From positions 1 through 64,000 of the forward strand of contig NZ_ML014769.1 of NCBI RefSeq assembly GCF_003675895.1: DNA of 64,000 nucleotides, read 5' to 3'. The notes beneath the pieces were generated by a model. That model saw only the letters and a list, made by a program, of their open reading frames with translations, was not told the origin of the DNA and did no database searches. The position numbers were made by a program, and so were the translations under genes. The stretch comes from Parashewanella curva (GTDB lineage: Bacteria > Pseudomonadota > Gammaproteobacteria > Enterobacterales > Shewanellaceae). Positions 18,260 through 29,102 of this stretch are shown piece after piece (position 1 is the first letter of the stretch; the number at the start of each line of letters is the position of its first letter).

Positions 18260-19591
18260 TCATACCTCTGTCGATTTTGATTTAATTGTGGCACCCGCAG
18301 CAGGTGGAACACTTAATTTTGAATCGATAAAATGCTTCGTCTCTGCGCTAAAATTTTTCCAGACTTTTTTACGATCTTTAAACACCTTAAAAGCTTCAAA
18401 ATCTCCTTTAAGCAATAAGCCTATTAAGTCGAAAAACTTTTGTTTGACTAAGCAATAAACAAAGCAGTCTTGAAGCTTGTCCACATTTTGCTCAACTTTA
18501 CTATCGATTAATTTGTAATATTCTTTAACCTCTCTTAAACCTTTAAACTGAGCAATTAGAGCTTTATTTTCTTTTATATTCTTTGCTGAAAATCGATTAT
18601 CTTTAAATAATCGAAAAGCGATGCCCCAATACTGCTCTTCCGCCGCTTTGGCGATAAGACTGTCACTAGAAAAACTCGCATCCGCTCTCAATCGGCTTCC
18701 TTCCATCATATGCCCAACGACTTGAAACGGCGTATACCCATTACTGTTTTTACACTCTAGCCGTGCCCCTCTCTCGATAAGCACCACTGCACTGTTGAAA
18801 CAACCATACGAGATAGCAAAATGCAATGCAGTATTGCCCCATTTATTCTGCTCATTAATACCGGCTTTCCCATCGAGTAGCGCAGTAGTTAATTCAGAAG
18901 AATTCCGTTTTGCCGCCAGCATTAAAAGACGATTTCCGGACACTTGGCATCGAATATCCAAGCGAGCGCCAGCCTCAATCAGTATTTTTGCAACACATTC
19001 TGGGTGCCGATAGTCGTCATTAAGAAGTCTAAATAGTGGTGTGAGTTGTTGCTTTGAACAGTGGTCAGGGACATAACCTCTTTCCAAAAATGCCCTTAAC
19101 TGTTCAGGTGAATTTAAAAATACACACAGTTCGATGTATGTGTTCTTCGTTGGCTCAGCTAATTTTGTGCCAGTTTCATCAGCATGTTCAAATATGGCCT
19201 CAATCATAGTTCGAGATGCCTTTTGATGGCAGGCAAGCTCAAGCGGTAAAACGGTATCGCAGGGAGTATTTATCCCTTGTCTACGAATTATGGCAATTGC
19301 ACGATCGACATCATCTTGAGTAAATGCCAATTTTAATGCCGCATTATTATCTGTAGAAAGTTGATAATCTTTTATCGTTGAAGTGCCCGATGTCTTTTTT
19401 TCAGGGGCAGAAGCAGCCATAGATAAGCTATGTTCAAGACTATCAGTTTGAGTGAGTTTATATTCACGCTCGTTTATTTTAGTTTGCTGGCTTGGAGAGC
19501 TCTTACCCTCTTTTCTTCCTAAAGTACGATAATAATCTGGGGCTCCATAACTACTACGGATACTCACCTCTCCAGAACCAACCCCAGCCAT
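18260..19591 (-). CDS. Ankyrin-repeat protein 3
   Basis: A 443-residue protein. The start is ATG 19589-19591, because GAGG lies 5 bases upstream; the open frame extends two more codons. A polar N-terminal segment of about 95 residues is followed by about six ankyrin or ankyrin-like repeats (residues about 105-310), the clearest being GNTALHFAISYGCFNSAVVL and SGNRLLMLAAKRNSSEL. The C-terminal 130 residues are helical and rich in Lys and Phe, with no known domain. It is a single gene between the DUF1501 gene and ybeL. Confidence 0.8.
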   Translation of the reverse strand: MAGVGSGEVSIRSSYGAPDYYRTLGRKEGKSSPSQQTKINEREYKLTQTDSLEHSLSMAASAPEKKTSGTSTIKDYQLSTDNNAALKLAFTQDDVDRAIAIIRRQGINTPCDTVLPLELACHQKASRTMIEAIFEHADETGTKLAEPTKNTYIELCVFLNSPEQLRAFLERGYVPDHCSKQQLTPLFRLLNDDYRHPECVAKILIEAGARLDIRCQVSGNRLLMLAAKRNSSELTTALLDGKAGINEQNKWGNTALHFAISYGCFNSAVVLIERGARLECKNSNGYTPFQVVGHMMEGSRLRADASFSSDSLIAKAAEEQYWGIAFRLFKDNRFSAKNIKENKALIAQFKGLREVKEYYKLIDSKVEQNVDKLQDCFVYCLVKQKFFDLIGLLLKGDFEAFKVFKDRKKVWKNFSAETKHFIDSKLSVPPAAGATIKSKSTEV

Positions 19592-19737
19592 AAGCACCTC
19601 GACTCGCTACTAATATAACCTCGAAGTACTTTCGATTTTTATTATTTTGAGTGATTCAAGCCCTCTGACAACCTACGCTTTTGAGCTGAGAAGGTAAAGG
19701 CTAGATTAATTTAAAGTCATCAGCATAAAATCACAAT

Positions 19738-20247
19738 TTAAGGATTTAACGGTAACCTTATAAACTGTTCACCATCACACTCAGGACAACTTGAAATCAC
19801 TGAAGGAAAATCAATTTCAACACCATGACCACAGTCTTCACAAATCATTCTACCTTGGCTGACTATTTCCCCTGCTTTGTATGCACCTGCCATTTCAAGC
19901 TCTTTAGATAACTCATGCCACTCCACTTGACTACGGTCTGTGATTTCACCTAACCAATGAAATAAGCTGTTTTCCAGCATCAGGAATGTTGGGCTAGCGC
20001 TAACTTCTTGTTCATGCTGGTGCTTGACGAATTCAGAGATCTCACGGTGCAGAAACGCTTTAACCAAGTCCAGCTCAGCATCATCAATATCTTCTTTTAA
20101 AGATAAAAACGTCGCCCCTTGCTCCACCGACTGTATTAGATCATTGGCTGTTAACGAAGGATCATTTTCATACTTATGCTTAACTTGCTGAATAAGCTGC
20201 TGGTATAAATCTAACAAGGCTTGCTTTTTTTCTTTCATCGTCTTCAC
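19738..20247 (-). CDS. ybeL: Zinc-ribbon protein YbeL (DUF1451)
   Basis: A 169-residue protein. The N-terminal two thirds are helical and charged. The C-terminal zinc ribbon has two Cys pairs (CEDCGHG and CPECDGE, from about residue 137). This matches YbeL of Escherichia coli, which also lies beside leuS in the divergent direction. Its function is not established. The intergenic region to leuS (20248-20372) must hold both promoters. Confidence 0.88.
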   Translation of the reverse strand: MKTMKEKKQALLDLYQQLIQQVKHKYENDPSLTANDLIQSVEQGATFLSLKEDIDDAELDLVKAFLHREISEFVKHQHEQEVSASPTFLMLENSLFHWLGEITDRSQVEWHELSKELEMAGAYKAGEIVSQGRMICEDCGHGVEIDFPSVISSCPECDGEQFIRLPLNP

Positions 20248-20372
20248 TCCTTAATTTAGAGGAATTCATCAAAATATTGTTCAAGCAGACTCATATATAG
20301 TTTATCCTATGCTCATTTCCTAACACTAACCTAGTGTTAGATCAAATTAATCAGCATTGCCGGAAAAAATTG

Positions 20373-22952
20373 ATGCAAGAGCAATATACTCCCTCGGAAA
20401 TCGAATCGAAAGTTCAGCAACACTGGGCTGAGCAAAAAACCTTTGAAGTCACTGAAGATCCAAGCAAAGAAAAATTCTATTGCCTGTCTATGTTCCCATA
20501 CCCATCAGGCCGTCTGCACATGGGTCATGTTCGTAACTACACCATTGGTGATGTGATCGCTCGTTACCAGAAGCTTCAAGGTAAAAATGTACTTCAACCA
20601 ATTGGTTGGGACTCTTTCGGTCTACCTGCTGAAAACGCCGCCATCAATAATAAAACGGCACCAGCACCATGGACATACGAAAACATTGATTACATGAAAA
20701 ACCAGCTAAAAATGCTGGGATTTGGTTATGACTGGAGCCGTGAACTTGCGACCTGTACTCCAGAATACTACCGCTGGGAACAATGGTTCTTTACCAAGCT
20801 TTACGAGAAAGGTTTGGTATACAAAAAGACTGCACAAGTGAATTGGTGCCCGAACGATCAAACCGTTCTAGCCAATGAGCAAGTACAAGATGGTTGTTGT
20901 TGGCGCTGTGATACCCCAGTAGAACAAAAAGACATTCCACAGTGGTTCATTAAAATTACTGCTTATGCCGAAGAGCTACTGAATGATTTAGACAATCTAC
21001 CTGATTGGCCGGAGCAAGTTAAAGCCATGCAGCGCAACTGGATTGGCCGCAGTGAAGGCTTAGAAATCACTTTTAATGTGAGCGACAGCGAAGAGTCATT
21101 TGATATCTACACCACTCGCCCAGATACCCTAATGGGCGTGACTTATGTTGCGATTGCAGCCGGTCACCCATTAGCTGAACAAGCGGCAGCAAATAACCCA
21201 GAACTAGCAGCCTTTATCGAAGAGTGCAAAAATGCTTCAAGCTCTGAAGCGGACATCGCCACTATCGAAAAGAAAGGGGTATTTACAGGTCTTTACGCTA
21301 CTCACCCCATTTCAGGCAAACAAGTTCCAATTTGGGCTGCGAACTTTGTATTAATGAATTACGGTACTGGCGCAGTAATGTCAGTTCCAGCACACGACCA
21401 ACGTGATTACGAATTTGCTAACGCTTATGGTCTGGAAATTGAAGCTGTAATTAAACCTGCCGATGCAGAACTAGACATCAGTGAAGCGGCATTCACTGAA
21501 AAAGGTGTGCTATTCAACTCTGGTGAATTTGATGGTCTAGAGTTCGAGAAAGCCTTTGATGCGATTGCCACTAAGCTAGAAGCTGAAGGTAAAGGCACTC
21601 GTAAAGTTAACTATCGTCTGCGTGACTGGGGTGTATCTCGTCAACGTTATTGGGGTGCACCTATCCCAATGGCGACCTTGGAAGATGGCACGGTAATGCC
21701 AATTCCAGAAGAGCAGCTTCCAGTTGTTCTTCCTGAAGACGTGGTCATGGATGGCGTTCAAAGCCCAATCAAAGCCGACAAAGAGTGGGCGAAAATCCAA
21801 ATCAATGGTCAAAACGCGTTGCGTGAAACAGATACCTTCGACACCTTTATGGAGTCAAGCTGGTACTACGCACGCTACTGTAGCCCACAAGCCGATCAAA
21901 TGTTAGATCCAGCTAAAGCGAACTACTGGTTGCCTGTCGATCAGTACATTGGTGGTATCGAACACGCTTGTATGCACTTGTTGTATTTCCGTTTCTTCCA
22001 CAAATTATTGCGTGATGCAGGCTTGGTTGACTCCAATGAGCCTGCTAAACAGCTACTAACTCAAGGTATGGTGTTGGCAGAAGCCTTCTACTACACCAAT
22101 GAGAAAGGCGGTCGCGTTTGGGTTTCGCCACTCGATGTAGCTGAAATCGAACATGATGAAAAAGGCCGTATCACCAAAGCGGTAGACAAAGACGGCAACG
22201 AGCTGGTATACACTGGCATGAGCAAGATGTCTAAGTCGAAAAACAACGGTATCGACCCTCAAGTTATGGTTGAAAAGTACGGTGCTGATACGGTTCGTCT
22301 ATTTATGATGTTTGCTGCACCACCAGAGTTAACCCTAGAGTGGCAAGAGTCTGGTGTTGAAGGCGCACACCGTTTCTTACGTCGTTTATGGAAATTAGCC
22401 GCTGATCATATTGCTGCAGGTGACACGCCAGCCCTGAATAAAGACAGTTTAAATAGCGATCAAAAGGCTTTACGTCGTGAGCTTCACAAGACGATTCAAA
22501 AAGCCACTGACGATATTGGTCGTCGTCAGATGTTCAACACTGCCATTGCTTCAGTAATGGAATTGATGAACCATCTACAAAAAGCGAAAAAAGACGGTGA
22601 GCAAGACCGTGCTATTATCGGTGAAGCACTATCAGCTATCGTACGTTTACTTTACCCAATCACTCCACACATGAGTTTCGAACTGTGGAATCAACTAGGT
22701 AACGAAGGTGCGATTGAAGATAGCCATTGGCCTGAAGTTGACGAGTCAGCTTTGGTTGAAGACAGTAAGCTGATTATTGTACAAGTAAACGGTAAGCTGC
22801 GTGCTAAAATTACCGTTGCAGCTAATGCCAGCAAAGAATACGTAGAAGCCGCAGGTTTAGCCGATGACAACGTAACTAAATTCACTGACGGCAAAACCAT
22901 CCGTAAAGTGATTTATGTTCCGGGCAAACTGCTTAATATTGTTGCCAACTAA
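20373..22952 (+). CDS. leuS: Leucyl-tRNA synthetase
   Basis: An 859-residue class I synthetase that charges tRNA-Leu. The start is ATG 20373 ([18 protein letters not shown]), which matches the family N-terminus; the frame is open 13 codons further up. The HIGH-type motif is HMGHVRN, and the KMSKS motif is in [10 protein letters not shown]. The CP1 editing domain contains the [12 protein letters not shown] segment. Length equals that of the Escherichia coli enzyme. lptE follows after 23 bases. Confidence 0.97.
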   Translation: MQEQYTPSEIESKVQQHWAEQKTFEVTEDPSKEKFYCLSMFPYPSGRLHMGHVRNYTIGDVIARYQKLQGKNVLQPIGWDSFGLPAENAAINNKTAPAPWTYENIDYMKNQLKMLGFGYDWSRELATCTPEYYRWEQWFFTKLYEKGLVYKKTAQVNWCPNDQTVLANEQVQDGCCWRCDTPVEQKDIPQWFIKITAYAEELLNDLDNLPDWPEQVKAMQRNWIGRSEGLEITFNVSDSEESFDIYTTRPDTLMGVTYVAIAAGHPLAEQAAANNPELAAFIEECKNASSSEADIATIEKKGVFTGLYATHPISGKQVPIWAANFVLMNYGTGAVMSVPAHDQRDYEFANAYGLEIEAVIKPADAELDISEAAFTEKGVLFNSGEFDGLEFEKAFDAIATKLEAEGKGTRKVNYRLRDWGVSRQRYWGAPIPMATLEDGTVMPIPEEQLPVVLPEDVVMDGVQSPIKADKEWAKIQINGQNALRETDTFDTFMESSWYYARYCSPQADQMLDPAKANYWLPVDQYIGGIEHACMHLLYFRFFHKLLRDAGLVDSNEPAKQLLTQGMVLAEAFYYTNEKGGRVWVSPLDVAEIEHDEKGRITKAVDKDGNELVYTGMSKMSKSKNNGIDPQVMVEKYGADTVRLFMMFAAPPELTLEWQESGVEGAHRFLRRLWKLAADHIAAGDTPALNKDSLNSDQKALRRELHKTIQKATDDIGRRQMFNTAIASVMELMNHLQKAKKDGEQDRAIIGEALSAIVRLLYPITPHMSFELWNQLGNEGAIEDSHWPEVDESALVEDSKLIIVQVNGKLRAKITVAANASKEYVEAAGLADDNVTKFTDGKTIRKVIYVPGKLLNIVAN

Positions 22953-22975
22953 TACAACAAGGAAAGCGAACACTC

Positions 22976-23467
22976 ATGCTAATTAAACGCATAGGTTTCG
23001 CCATGATGGCAGTGAGCATTATGCTCACTGCCGGATGTGGCCTCAAATTACAGGGCAGTTACTCTATACCGCAAGAGCTGCAAACCATGAGCCTAACCAG
23101 TCAGGATAAATACAGTAAACTGACTCGATTAGTTCATGAACGTATGCAACTCAACAACATTTCAATTGTTGACCTGAACCAATCAAAGCCAAGATTGAAT
23201 TTGATTTCTGATTCATTAGAGCGCTCAACCCTTTCCTTTTATCCAAGTGGTAACGTCGCAGAATATGAGTTGATGTACCATGTTAACTTTACGATTCAGT
23301 TACCAAATCAAGAAGCAAAGCCTTTTCAAGTCGAGATCCGTAGAGACTACCTTGATGATCCGCGAACAGCCTTGGCAAAGAGTCGAGAAATGAATCTTCT
23401 TGTTAACGAAATGCGCATTCAAGCAGCCGACAGAATCGTGCAAACTATCGCTGCTTTTAAGCAATAA
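22976..23467 (+). CDS. lptE: LPS-assembly lipoprotein LptE
   Basis: A 163-residue outer membrane lipoprotein that plugs the LptD translocon for lipopolysaccharide insertion. The lipobox LTAGC places the acylated cysteine near residue 22. The following GLKLQGSYSIP segment and the conserved position between leuS and holA identify it. An AAGGAAAG site precedes the ATG. It is in operon with leuS and holA. Confidence 0.93.
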   Translation: MLIKRIGFAMMAVSIMLTAGCGLKLQGSYSIPQELQTMSLTSQDKYSKLTRLVHERMQLNNISIVDLNQSKPRLNLISDSLERSTLSFYPSGNVAEYELMYHVNFTIQLPNQEAKPFQVEIRRDYLDDPRTALAKSREMNLLVNEMRIQAADRIVQTIAAFKQ

Positions 23468-23480
23468 ATAAGGAGAAAAA

Positions 23481-24512
23481 ATGAAGCTGTTTCCCGATCA
23501 GCTGTATAAAAACCTTTCTCCTTTTAAGTCCGTTTACCTACTATTTGGTGATGACCCTTGGCTGATTGAAAATTGCAAAAGTCAGATCCTTTCCGAAGCC
23601 AAAAAAAAAGGTTTTGAAGAACGCATACAGCTTCACCAAGAAAACCAATTCAACTGGAATGACTTAGTCAATGAATGGCAAGCGATGAGCTTATTTTCCA
23701 GTCGTCGTATTATTGAGTTATCTCTACCTACATCTAAGCCCGGTACTGAAGGAGCGAATGTTTTAAAGGAGTTAATGGCACAGCCTAATCCAGATACCTT
23801 ACTTATCATTCATGGCCCTAAAGTCACCGCCGAGCAAACCAATAGCAAATGGTTTAAATCACTTGATACACAAGGCTTATATTTGCCGTGCAATACGCCA
23901 GAGGGACCACAGTTTCAGCGTTGGTTAGATGGACGAATCAATTACTTCGGTTTAAGTTTACAAGCCGCTGCTCGTGCTATGTTAGTCACCTTATACGAAG
24001 GTAATTTATTAGCCGCTGATCAAGCACTACAGCTGTTACAACTGTTATCCAGTAAAGACCAAATATCAGCAGAGCAATTGAGCCTATATTTTGAAGACCA
24101 ATCTCGCTTTAGTGTATTCCAACTTGTTGATGCATTGCTTATCAACAAAAAGAAGAAAGCCATGCATATGCTGGCACAATTAAAAGCTGAAGATACGGCG
24201 ATGCCAATTATTCTGTGGGCTTTATTTAAAGAGCTTTCTACCTTACAACAACTTAAACAAGCGCAAAAAAATCGAGAGAACTTAACTGCACTTTGGAAAA
24301 AACTGCGTATTTGGGACAAGCGTAAACCCATGTATCAAGATGCCCTTAATCGCTTGAGTCTTTCTAACATTGAGCATATGCAAGCCATGGCTTCTGAGAT
24401 CGAACTCAACCTAAAACAACATGGTATCGAAGACTGGACAGCCACCAGCCACTTGTGTTTGCTGTTTGATCCTGTTGCCCATAATTCACTTGCTCATATA
24501 AAATTATCATGA
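23481..24512 (+). CDS. holA: DNA polymerase III subunit delta
   Basis: A 343-residue AAA-like clamp loader subunit that opens the beta clamp. The start MKLFPDQLYKNL and segment LLFGDDPWLIENCK match HolA. A good site (AAGGAG) precedes the ATG. It overlaps nadD by 4 bases (ATGA), which implies translational coupling. Length is normal. Confidence 0.95.
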   Translation: MKLFPDQLYKNLSPFKSVYLLFGDDPWLIENCKSQILSEAKKKGFEERIQLHQENQFNWNDLVNEWQAMSLFSSRRIIELSLPTSKPGTEGANVLKELMAQPNPDTLLIIHGPKVTAEQTNSKWFKSLDTQGLYLPCNTPEGPQFQRWLDGRINYFGLSLQAAARAMLVTLYEGNLLAADQALQLLQLLSSKDQISAEQLSLYFEDQSRFSVFQLVDALLINKKKKAMHMLAQLKAEDTAMPIILWALFKELSTLQQLKQAQKNRENLTALWKKLRIWDKRKPMYQDALNRLSLSNIEHMQAMASEIELNLKQHGIEDWTATSHLCLLFDPVAHNSLAHIKLS

Positions 24513-25150
24513 GAATAGGCATCCTTGGTGGCACATTTGATCCTATTCATTACGGCCATATTTGCCCAGCTTTAGAAGTGAAAGAAAAATTAGGCTTAGA
24601 TAAAATCTGGCTAATGCCTAACCACATTCCACCTCATAAACAAAGCACTCATGCAAGCACTGAAGATCGCATAAAAATGGTGGAGTTAGTCTGTGAAGAA
24701 TATTCTGAATTTGAACTGTGTGATATTGAGTTAAAACGAGATACACCGAGCTATTCTGTACAAACTTTAGCGGAATTAAAGCAAGCGCACCCAAGCCATC
24801 ACTTTGTATTCCTTATGGGCACTGACTCGCTATTGTCGCTGCATACTTGGCATCAATATGAGCAGCTTTTCGAGCTTTGTGATATTGCTGTTACTCAGCG
24901 ACCTGATTACACTTATTCGGCTCAAATCAAGGGTAAGATTGCTCGTCGTTTTATCAAAAATCATTATAAATTGGACAATACCTTAGGAAATATTTTCTTA
25001 ATTCCAGTAAAACCTAAGCCAATTTCTTCCACTTTCATAAGAAATCAATTGCAACAAAATGAAGATTGCAGCCAATTATTTCCCTTAAAAGTACGAAACT
25101 ATATCGACTCGAAGTCTCTTTACCTATCCAATACCCGCTCAGACAAATAA
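24509..25150 (+). CDS. nadD: Nicotinate-nucleotide adenylyltransferase
   Basis: A 213-residue nucleotidyltransferase that makes deamido-NAD. The ATP-binding motif GGTFDPIHYGH covers residues 7-17, and the ISSTFIR motif lies near residue 172. It ends the leuS-lptE-holA-nadD operon. Its last 31 bases overlap the 3' end of the opposite-strand gene at 25120. In related genomes rsfS follows closely; here almost 10 kb of accessory genes intervene. Confidence 0.96.
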   Translation: MRIGILGGTFDPIHYGHICPALEVKEKLGLDKIWLMPNHIPPHKQSTHASTEDRIKMVELVCEEYSEFELCDIELKRDTPSYSVQTLAELKQAHPSHHFVFLMGTDSLLSLHTWHQYEQLFELCDIAVTQRPDYTYSAQIKGKIARRFIKNHYKLDNTLGNIFLIPVKPKPISSTFIRNQLQQNEDCSQLFPLKVRNYIDSKSLYLSNTRSDK

Positions 25151-26094
25151 GTCACTACTCTCGGGGCAATGGGCCTCAGTGTAGGGATTAAGTATTTTGT
25201 CCCATTGGGATCCCTTACAGGGACTTCTCGAATGATCATGCCAGTAATACCTGAGCTATGAAATAATCCAAACATCGACTCGTGATGTTCGATTCTGTTC
25301 CATCGTTGCTCCTGCAATCGATACGTTGCCGTATCCCAAAACACATTGTAAGGACCACGTTGCATTTTAGCCTGTTGGCCGAAAGGTAAATAAGCCTGTC
25401 CACCCAATACCGAAGTTTTAACTGCACTGTTAAATTCTTTTGTCCATTCGGGTTCATGCTTCCCTTGAGGTAAGTACTCTAAAGTTGCAAGCTGATGACA
25501 CTTATCTGTGAATAATTTAGATTTATTTGTTAAATCTGTAACGGCTGCATTAGCTGCGGTTCTTTGTTCCTGAGGTAGGGATAGAAAATCTGCTGGAGAT
25601 GTTGGAAAGCGCTGTCTCACTTTAGCTGCAGAAATGGTATCTGAAAAATACCCGTTCAACTCTCGATAACCGAATGGTTCTGTTAAAAATGAAGTATGAT
25701 CATCGCTTCCCCTTAGTCCAGGAATTTTATAGGCAAGCTGGAAACTGGAGTTGTCACCTTCTTCACTATTAGGTAAGCGCATGGTATGAAGTTTGACAGT
25801 AACAGGCTCTTTGGCACCTTGAGTCATTCTACTCAACAGATATAACGCCTTTGCTTGCTCCATGACTTTTTCAGGGGCATCCTTTTTTAAGTACTCTTTA
25901 TTAGTGAGCACATACAATGCCTTATAGACTTGAGCACGTTTAGAACCAGTAACCCAATCCATTTTGCGCACAACCCATGAATCAATATTTTCAATTTCAT
26001 CGGCACTTTGTGCATCAGCAATTTTATCCAAGGTGCTTTGCTCAATCACTCTACTGGGCGTGACAGAAATACCACCAATAATTAACGACATCAT
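25120..26094 (-). CDS. Unidentified 324-residue protein
   Basis: No family is recognised. The protein is soluble and without signal peptide or membrane segment. The N-terminus has a short helical region (ADEIENIDSWVVRKMDWVTG, then KRAQVYKALYVLTN), after which come mixed alpha/beta segments. The pattern of a Trp-containing helix followed by an alternating hydrophobic stretch loosely recalls N-terminal domains of some type III effectors; this is an impression only. It overlaps the end of nadD antisense by 31 bases, so it was probably added next to the core operon. Possible overlap transcription could affect nadD. Confidence 0.65.
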   Translation of the reverse strand: MMSLIIGGISVTPSRVIEQSTLDKIADAQSADEIENIDSWVVRKMDWVTGSKRAQVYKALYVLTNKEYLKKDAPEKVMEQAKALYLLSRMTQGAKEPVTVKLHTMRLPNSEEGDNSSFQLAYKIPGLRGSDDHTSFLTEPFGYRELNGYFSDTISAAKVRQRFPTSPADFLSLPQEQRTAANAAVTDLTNKSKLFTDKCHQLATLEYLPQGKHEPEWTKEFNSAVKTSVLGGQAYLPFGQQAKMQRGPYNVFWDTATYRLQEQRWNRIEHHESMFGLFHSSGITGMIIREVPVRDPNGTKYLIPTLRPIAPRVVTYLSERVLDR

Positions 26095-26179
26095 TGATTT
26101 CCTAAAACGGCTTACTTATTATAAAGTTAAGCTCACTTACGGAAATATTTCCATCAGGTAAAGCCCTGATATTTAGTAG

Positions 26180-27091
26180 TTAGATTTTTAAACCTTTATA
26201 CCATTGCTTTAACTCAATAAAATGATCGTACTCAGCATCCGCATGAGTAAGCATGTTGGCATGATCATAATCTTGCCTATTACCATTGTGCTTACTTAAA
26301 ATTAAAAACTGCCCTTGCTTAAATTGCAGTTCATCAAAAGTAAACTTTACATCCTTGGGATTCCCTAAGACTGCATCATTTTTCGCTGCAAAGAACCATG
26401 CTGGCGGTAAATTAGCATTAGATAGTTTGGCGCCATAATCAAACCCATCTTCAGGGTCCACCCAATCACCATCGAGCCAAGGAAAGGTTTGTGTCAAACT
26501 AAGAAAGCTTTCGTTATCCATTCCTATTCCTAAACCTGCAGCAGGAAAATAGCCTTTAAGTTTCATTAAAGGGATAGACAAACGCTTCCACACCAAATCA
26601 AGCATCACTGTTCGGTGTACGTTCTTAACACTTACACGGCGTTTAGTACCAAAGGTGACAAACGAAGCCACCTGAGATTGCAGTTCAGAATAACGCAGCA
26701 TAGTGGCGGCCATTAGTACACCGCCCCATGAATGAGCAAGCCAATGCACTTTATCGGCCAAAGGATTCGCTTCTAAGATAAATGCTTGAATACTGGGTAT
26801 CACTTCTCGAATGACTTCGGTTTGGCTAGGGTTTACCCCACGCGCAATTTTAGGGGTGCTCAGGCCTCGCCCCGGCATATCCAACACATAAACTTTATAT
26901 CCCTCTTTAGCGAGGGAGCAAGCGAGCCCTTTGCCCGATTTTGTATAAAACACTCTGCCATTGGAAATAGAGCCATGAAGCATAAAAAATGGGGTCAAGT
27001 GCGGTTTACCACCTACAGGTGCGATTTTTCGAAGATGAAGATGCCCTTCTTTGTATGGGTAAAATATCGATTCTTGCTGGATTTCAATCAC
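26180..27091 (-). CDS. Alpha/beta hydrolase
   Basis: A 303-residue alpha/beta hydrolase fold protein. The oxyanion region is FFMLHGSISNGRVF, the nucleophile elbow is AHSWGG with Ser121, an acid candidate is in AAKNDAVLG, and a catalytic His candidate is in YDHANMLTHADAEYDHF. No signal peptide is seen, so it is cytoplasmic. The substrate cannot be predicted; an esterase or lipase-like role is likely. It stands as a single gene 85 bases from the start of the preceding minus-strand gene's promoter side. Confidence 0.8.
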   Translation of the reverse strand: MIEIQQESIFYPYKEGHLHLRKIAPVGGKPHLTPFFMLHGSISNGRVFYTKSGKGLACSLAKEGYKVYVLDMPGRGLSTPKIARGVNPSQTEVIREVIPSIQAFILEANPLADKVHWLAHSWGGVLMAATMLRYSELQSQVASFVTFGTKRRVSVKNVHRTVMLDLVWKRLSIPLMKLKGYFPAAGLGIGMDNESFLSLTQTFPWLDGDWVDPEDGFDYGAKLSNANLPPAWFFAAKNDAVLGNPKDVKFTFDELQFKQGQFLILSKHNGNRQDYDHANMLTHADAEYDHFIELKQWYKGLKI

Positions 27092-27531
27092 TCTTTTGCG
27101 TCCAAGAAGTGGTTTAATTGATAATTAGCTTTATGCCTACCAATTACTATGAATGCAAGAGTTTTCCAATACTAAAAACAGAGCTTGGAATCCATTATCC
27201 TAAGCAAAAGAAGTATCTGTGAACAACACTGATTTAACCTTAATATTAACGATGAGTTGCCTTTCTTTTTTGATGATTATTCACTATTCAAGACTGGCAG
27301 TTCAATAATTGGACTTTACCAAACTGTATCCAACAGTATTCACAATGGAATGCAGATTGATAATTAAATACAGATAAAACGGATTAACGTTTGTAAGCCT
27401 TACATTAGAGGCAAGACTGAATGTTGAAAGCAATACGTCTTCATTAACAATTGTTTACCTTTATTTTTTTACCTTGTTTTTTTGGTAACTTGTTGAAACG
27501 TATTTAGCTGATTTTGATTAACGAGGTATGT
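27092..27531. other. Intergenic region with no gene seen
   Basis: This 440-base AT-rich gap lies between the divergent hydrolase and coiled-coil genes and must carry both promoters. A 29-codon frame begins at 27133, but it has no ribosome site. A T-rich stretch with ACC/GGT flanks near 27460-27495 could form a weak hairpin. I see no repeat or RNA signature. Confidence 0.5.
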
Positions 27532-29076
27532 ATGTCTGCTCAAGCTGCATCCTTTCAAAGCTCCCCATCAAGTTCCTTTTTCCCTTTTTCCATTTTCCCT
27601 ACGCTAGAAAACCGTTATGAAGAAAGAGGGTTTTGGCTTAATGGTTGTAGCTACGCCCAAGAAGAAAAACATAACTTACACCGCCAAATTCTTGTGGCCT
27701 TTAATAAAAAAATGGCCGAAAGCGACCTAGAAAGTCTCACTTCTGCAGCTAAAGATAAACATACTCATGACATGACAGATTCTTTTAATTTATCAACACT
27801 TGGGCATGGAGTAGCAGCCTTTCTCTTTATCGCGACCGCACCTTATACAGTAAGAGAGTCATTAAGAATTAAAGAAGAACCTTCAAAAAATGAAGTTAAA
27901 TGGTCTGTTGGTTTAGGCGTAGCAGCCGGCATACTCACCGTTGCAATGGAGGCTGGTTATGACCGTATATACACCCCTGAACAAAGAGCTAGAAAAGCAC
28001 ACAATGATGCGCTAAGAGAACTAGAGCCTCATTTACATTTAAGAGTGAAATTTACTAATGAAGTCGAAGACCTTGAACGAGAATTAACGGGTTTACTATT
28101 TCGCCAAAAACTCCCTGAGATAGATGTTTGGAATCAACAAGACCGCGAAACCAGCCTTAAATATTATAAAGAACAGTGCGATCAAAATCGTAATTTCAGA
28201 GACTTTATTATCGCTTACAATGCACTGTGCGAAACAGATATCATGTTTAAAGAAAGTAATCATCAACTTGGTATATTAGAAAGTCAGCTTTCATCAAAAA
28301 AACAGAACAAAACTAAAGTATCAAATGATTTGAAAATGTTACAAACAGCCAAAAAAGAAGCAGAAAAACAATCTTTCCTCAATACGACTAAACAGACAAA
28401 CCCAATACCCGATTCAAACGCCAGATTAGCAAATAGGTTACAGATCACGAATGCAGGACAAACAGAACGGCAACTAGAAAGAGATCTGACAAAGCTCAAC
28501 GATGCAATAGAGGAATTAGAACGACAAATAGCAAGTCAAACAATAGAACTAAGCCGTCTAGAAAATCTTCGAGAACAAAAGCTAAAAATTACCCAGCAGG
28601 CAAAAAAAGAAATATGCGATACCCAAAATGATGATTACTGTAAGCAACTTGAACCCTACCTGATACTCGCTGATATCTCGGATACTTTTAAACGATATAA
28701 GAATACTGGATATCAATCTCATCTAAAATCAGTGTTAGAAACAGGAGTGGATGATTGGTTGTTAAATACCAGACCTGAAATCCCCGTAATAAAACCAAAA
28801 GTTGATGACGATAATGTTGAATCTTACATTAATCGCTTGTCTGTATTAGGTGAAAAGACAATTGCTTCTTCTACTACATCATCAGCTCCAGTCAGTCCCT
28901 TAGCTTCAGCATTTACTACACCGCAGTTCACTGAAGAAGCAAACGCAAAAATGGAACCAAAAACTCAATCAACTGAACAGCAAGACGATCAATTGAACTC
29001 AGCTGAGGAGCTTCCCATAGAGACAGAATCTGACATAGAGACAGAATCTGACAGTGAAGTTAAAGATAATACATAG
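27532..29076 (+). CDS. Membrane-anchored coiled-coil protein, family unknown
   Basis: A 514-residue protein. The start is ATG 27532, with GAGGT just upstream; a longer frame opens at 27514. Two hydrophobic segments (LGHGVAAFLFIATAPYTV near residue 90 and WSVGLGVAAGILTVAME near 125) suggest a membrane hairpin. From about residue 160 to 370 the sequence is strongly coiled-coil (LERELTGLL, ERQLERDLTKLNDAIEELER). The C-terminal 80 residues are disordered, rich in Ser, Thr and Glu, with ETESDIETESD repeats. The architecture resembles secreted membrane-inserting proteins of host-associated bacteria. The next gene is a CX4R phosphatase-like protein 26 bases on, so the two probably form an operon. 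Confidence 0.7.
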   Translation: MSAQAASFQSSPSSSFFPFSIFPTLENRYEERGFWLNGCSYAQEEKHNLHRQILVAFNKKMAESDLESLTSAAKDKHTHDMTDSFNLSTLGHGVAAFLFIATAPYTVRESLRIKEEPSKNEVKWSVGLGVAAGILTVAMEAGYDRIYTPEQRARKAHNDALRELEPHLHLRVKFTNEVEDLERELTGLLFRQKLPEIDVWNQQDRETSLKYYKEQCDQNRNFRDFIIAYNALCETDIMFKESNHQLGILESQLSSKKQNKTKVSNDLKMLQTAKKEAEKQSFLNTTKQTNPIPDSNARLANRLQITNAGQTERQLERDLTKLNDAIEELERQIASQTIELSRLENLREQKLKITQQAKKEICDTQNDDYCKQLEPYLILADISDTFKRYKNTGYQSHLKSVLETGVDDWLLNTRPEIPVIKPKVDDDNVESYINRLSVLGEKTIASSTTSSAPVSPLASAFTTPQFTEEANAKMEPKTQSTEQQDDQLNSAEELPIETESDIETESDSEVKDNT

Positions 29077-29102
29077 TCAATCAAATCTCGGCTGAAATTA
29101 AC

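Noticed and set aside
27133-27222. 29-codon frame between the hydrolase and coiled-coil genes
   Set aside because: Too short and without translation signals; likely chance.
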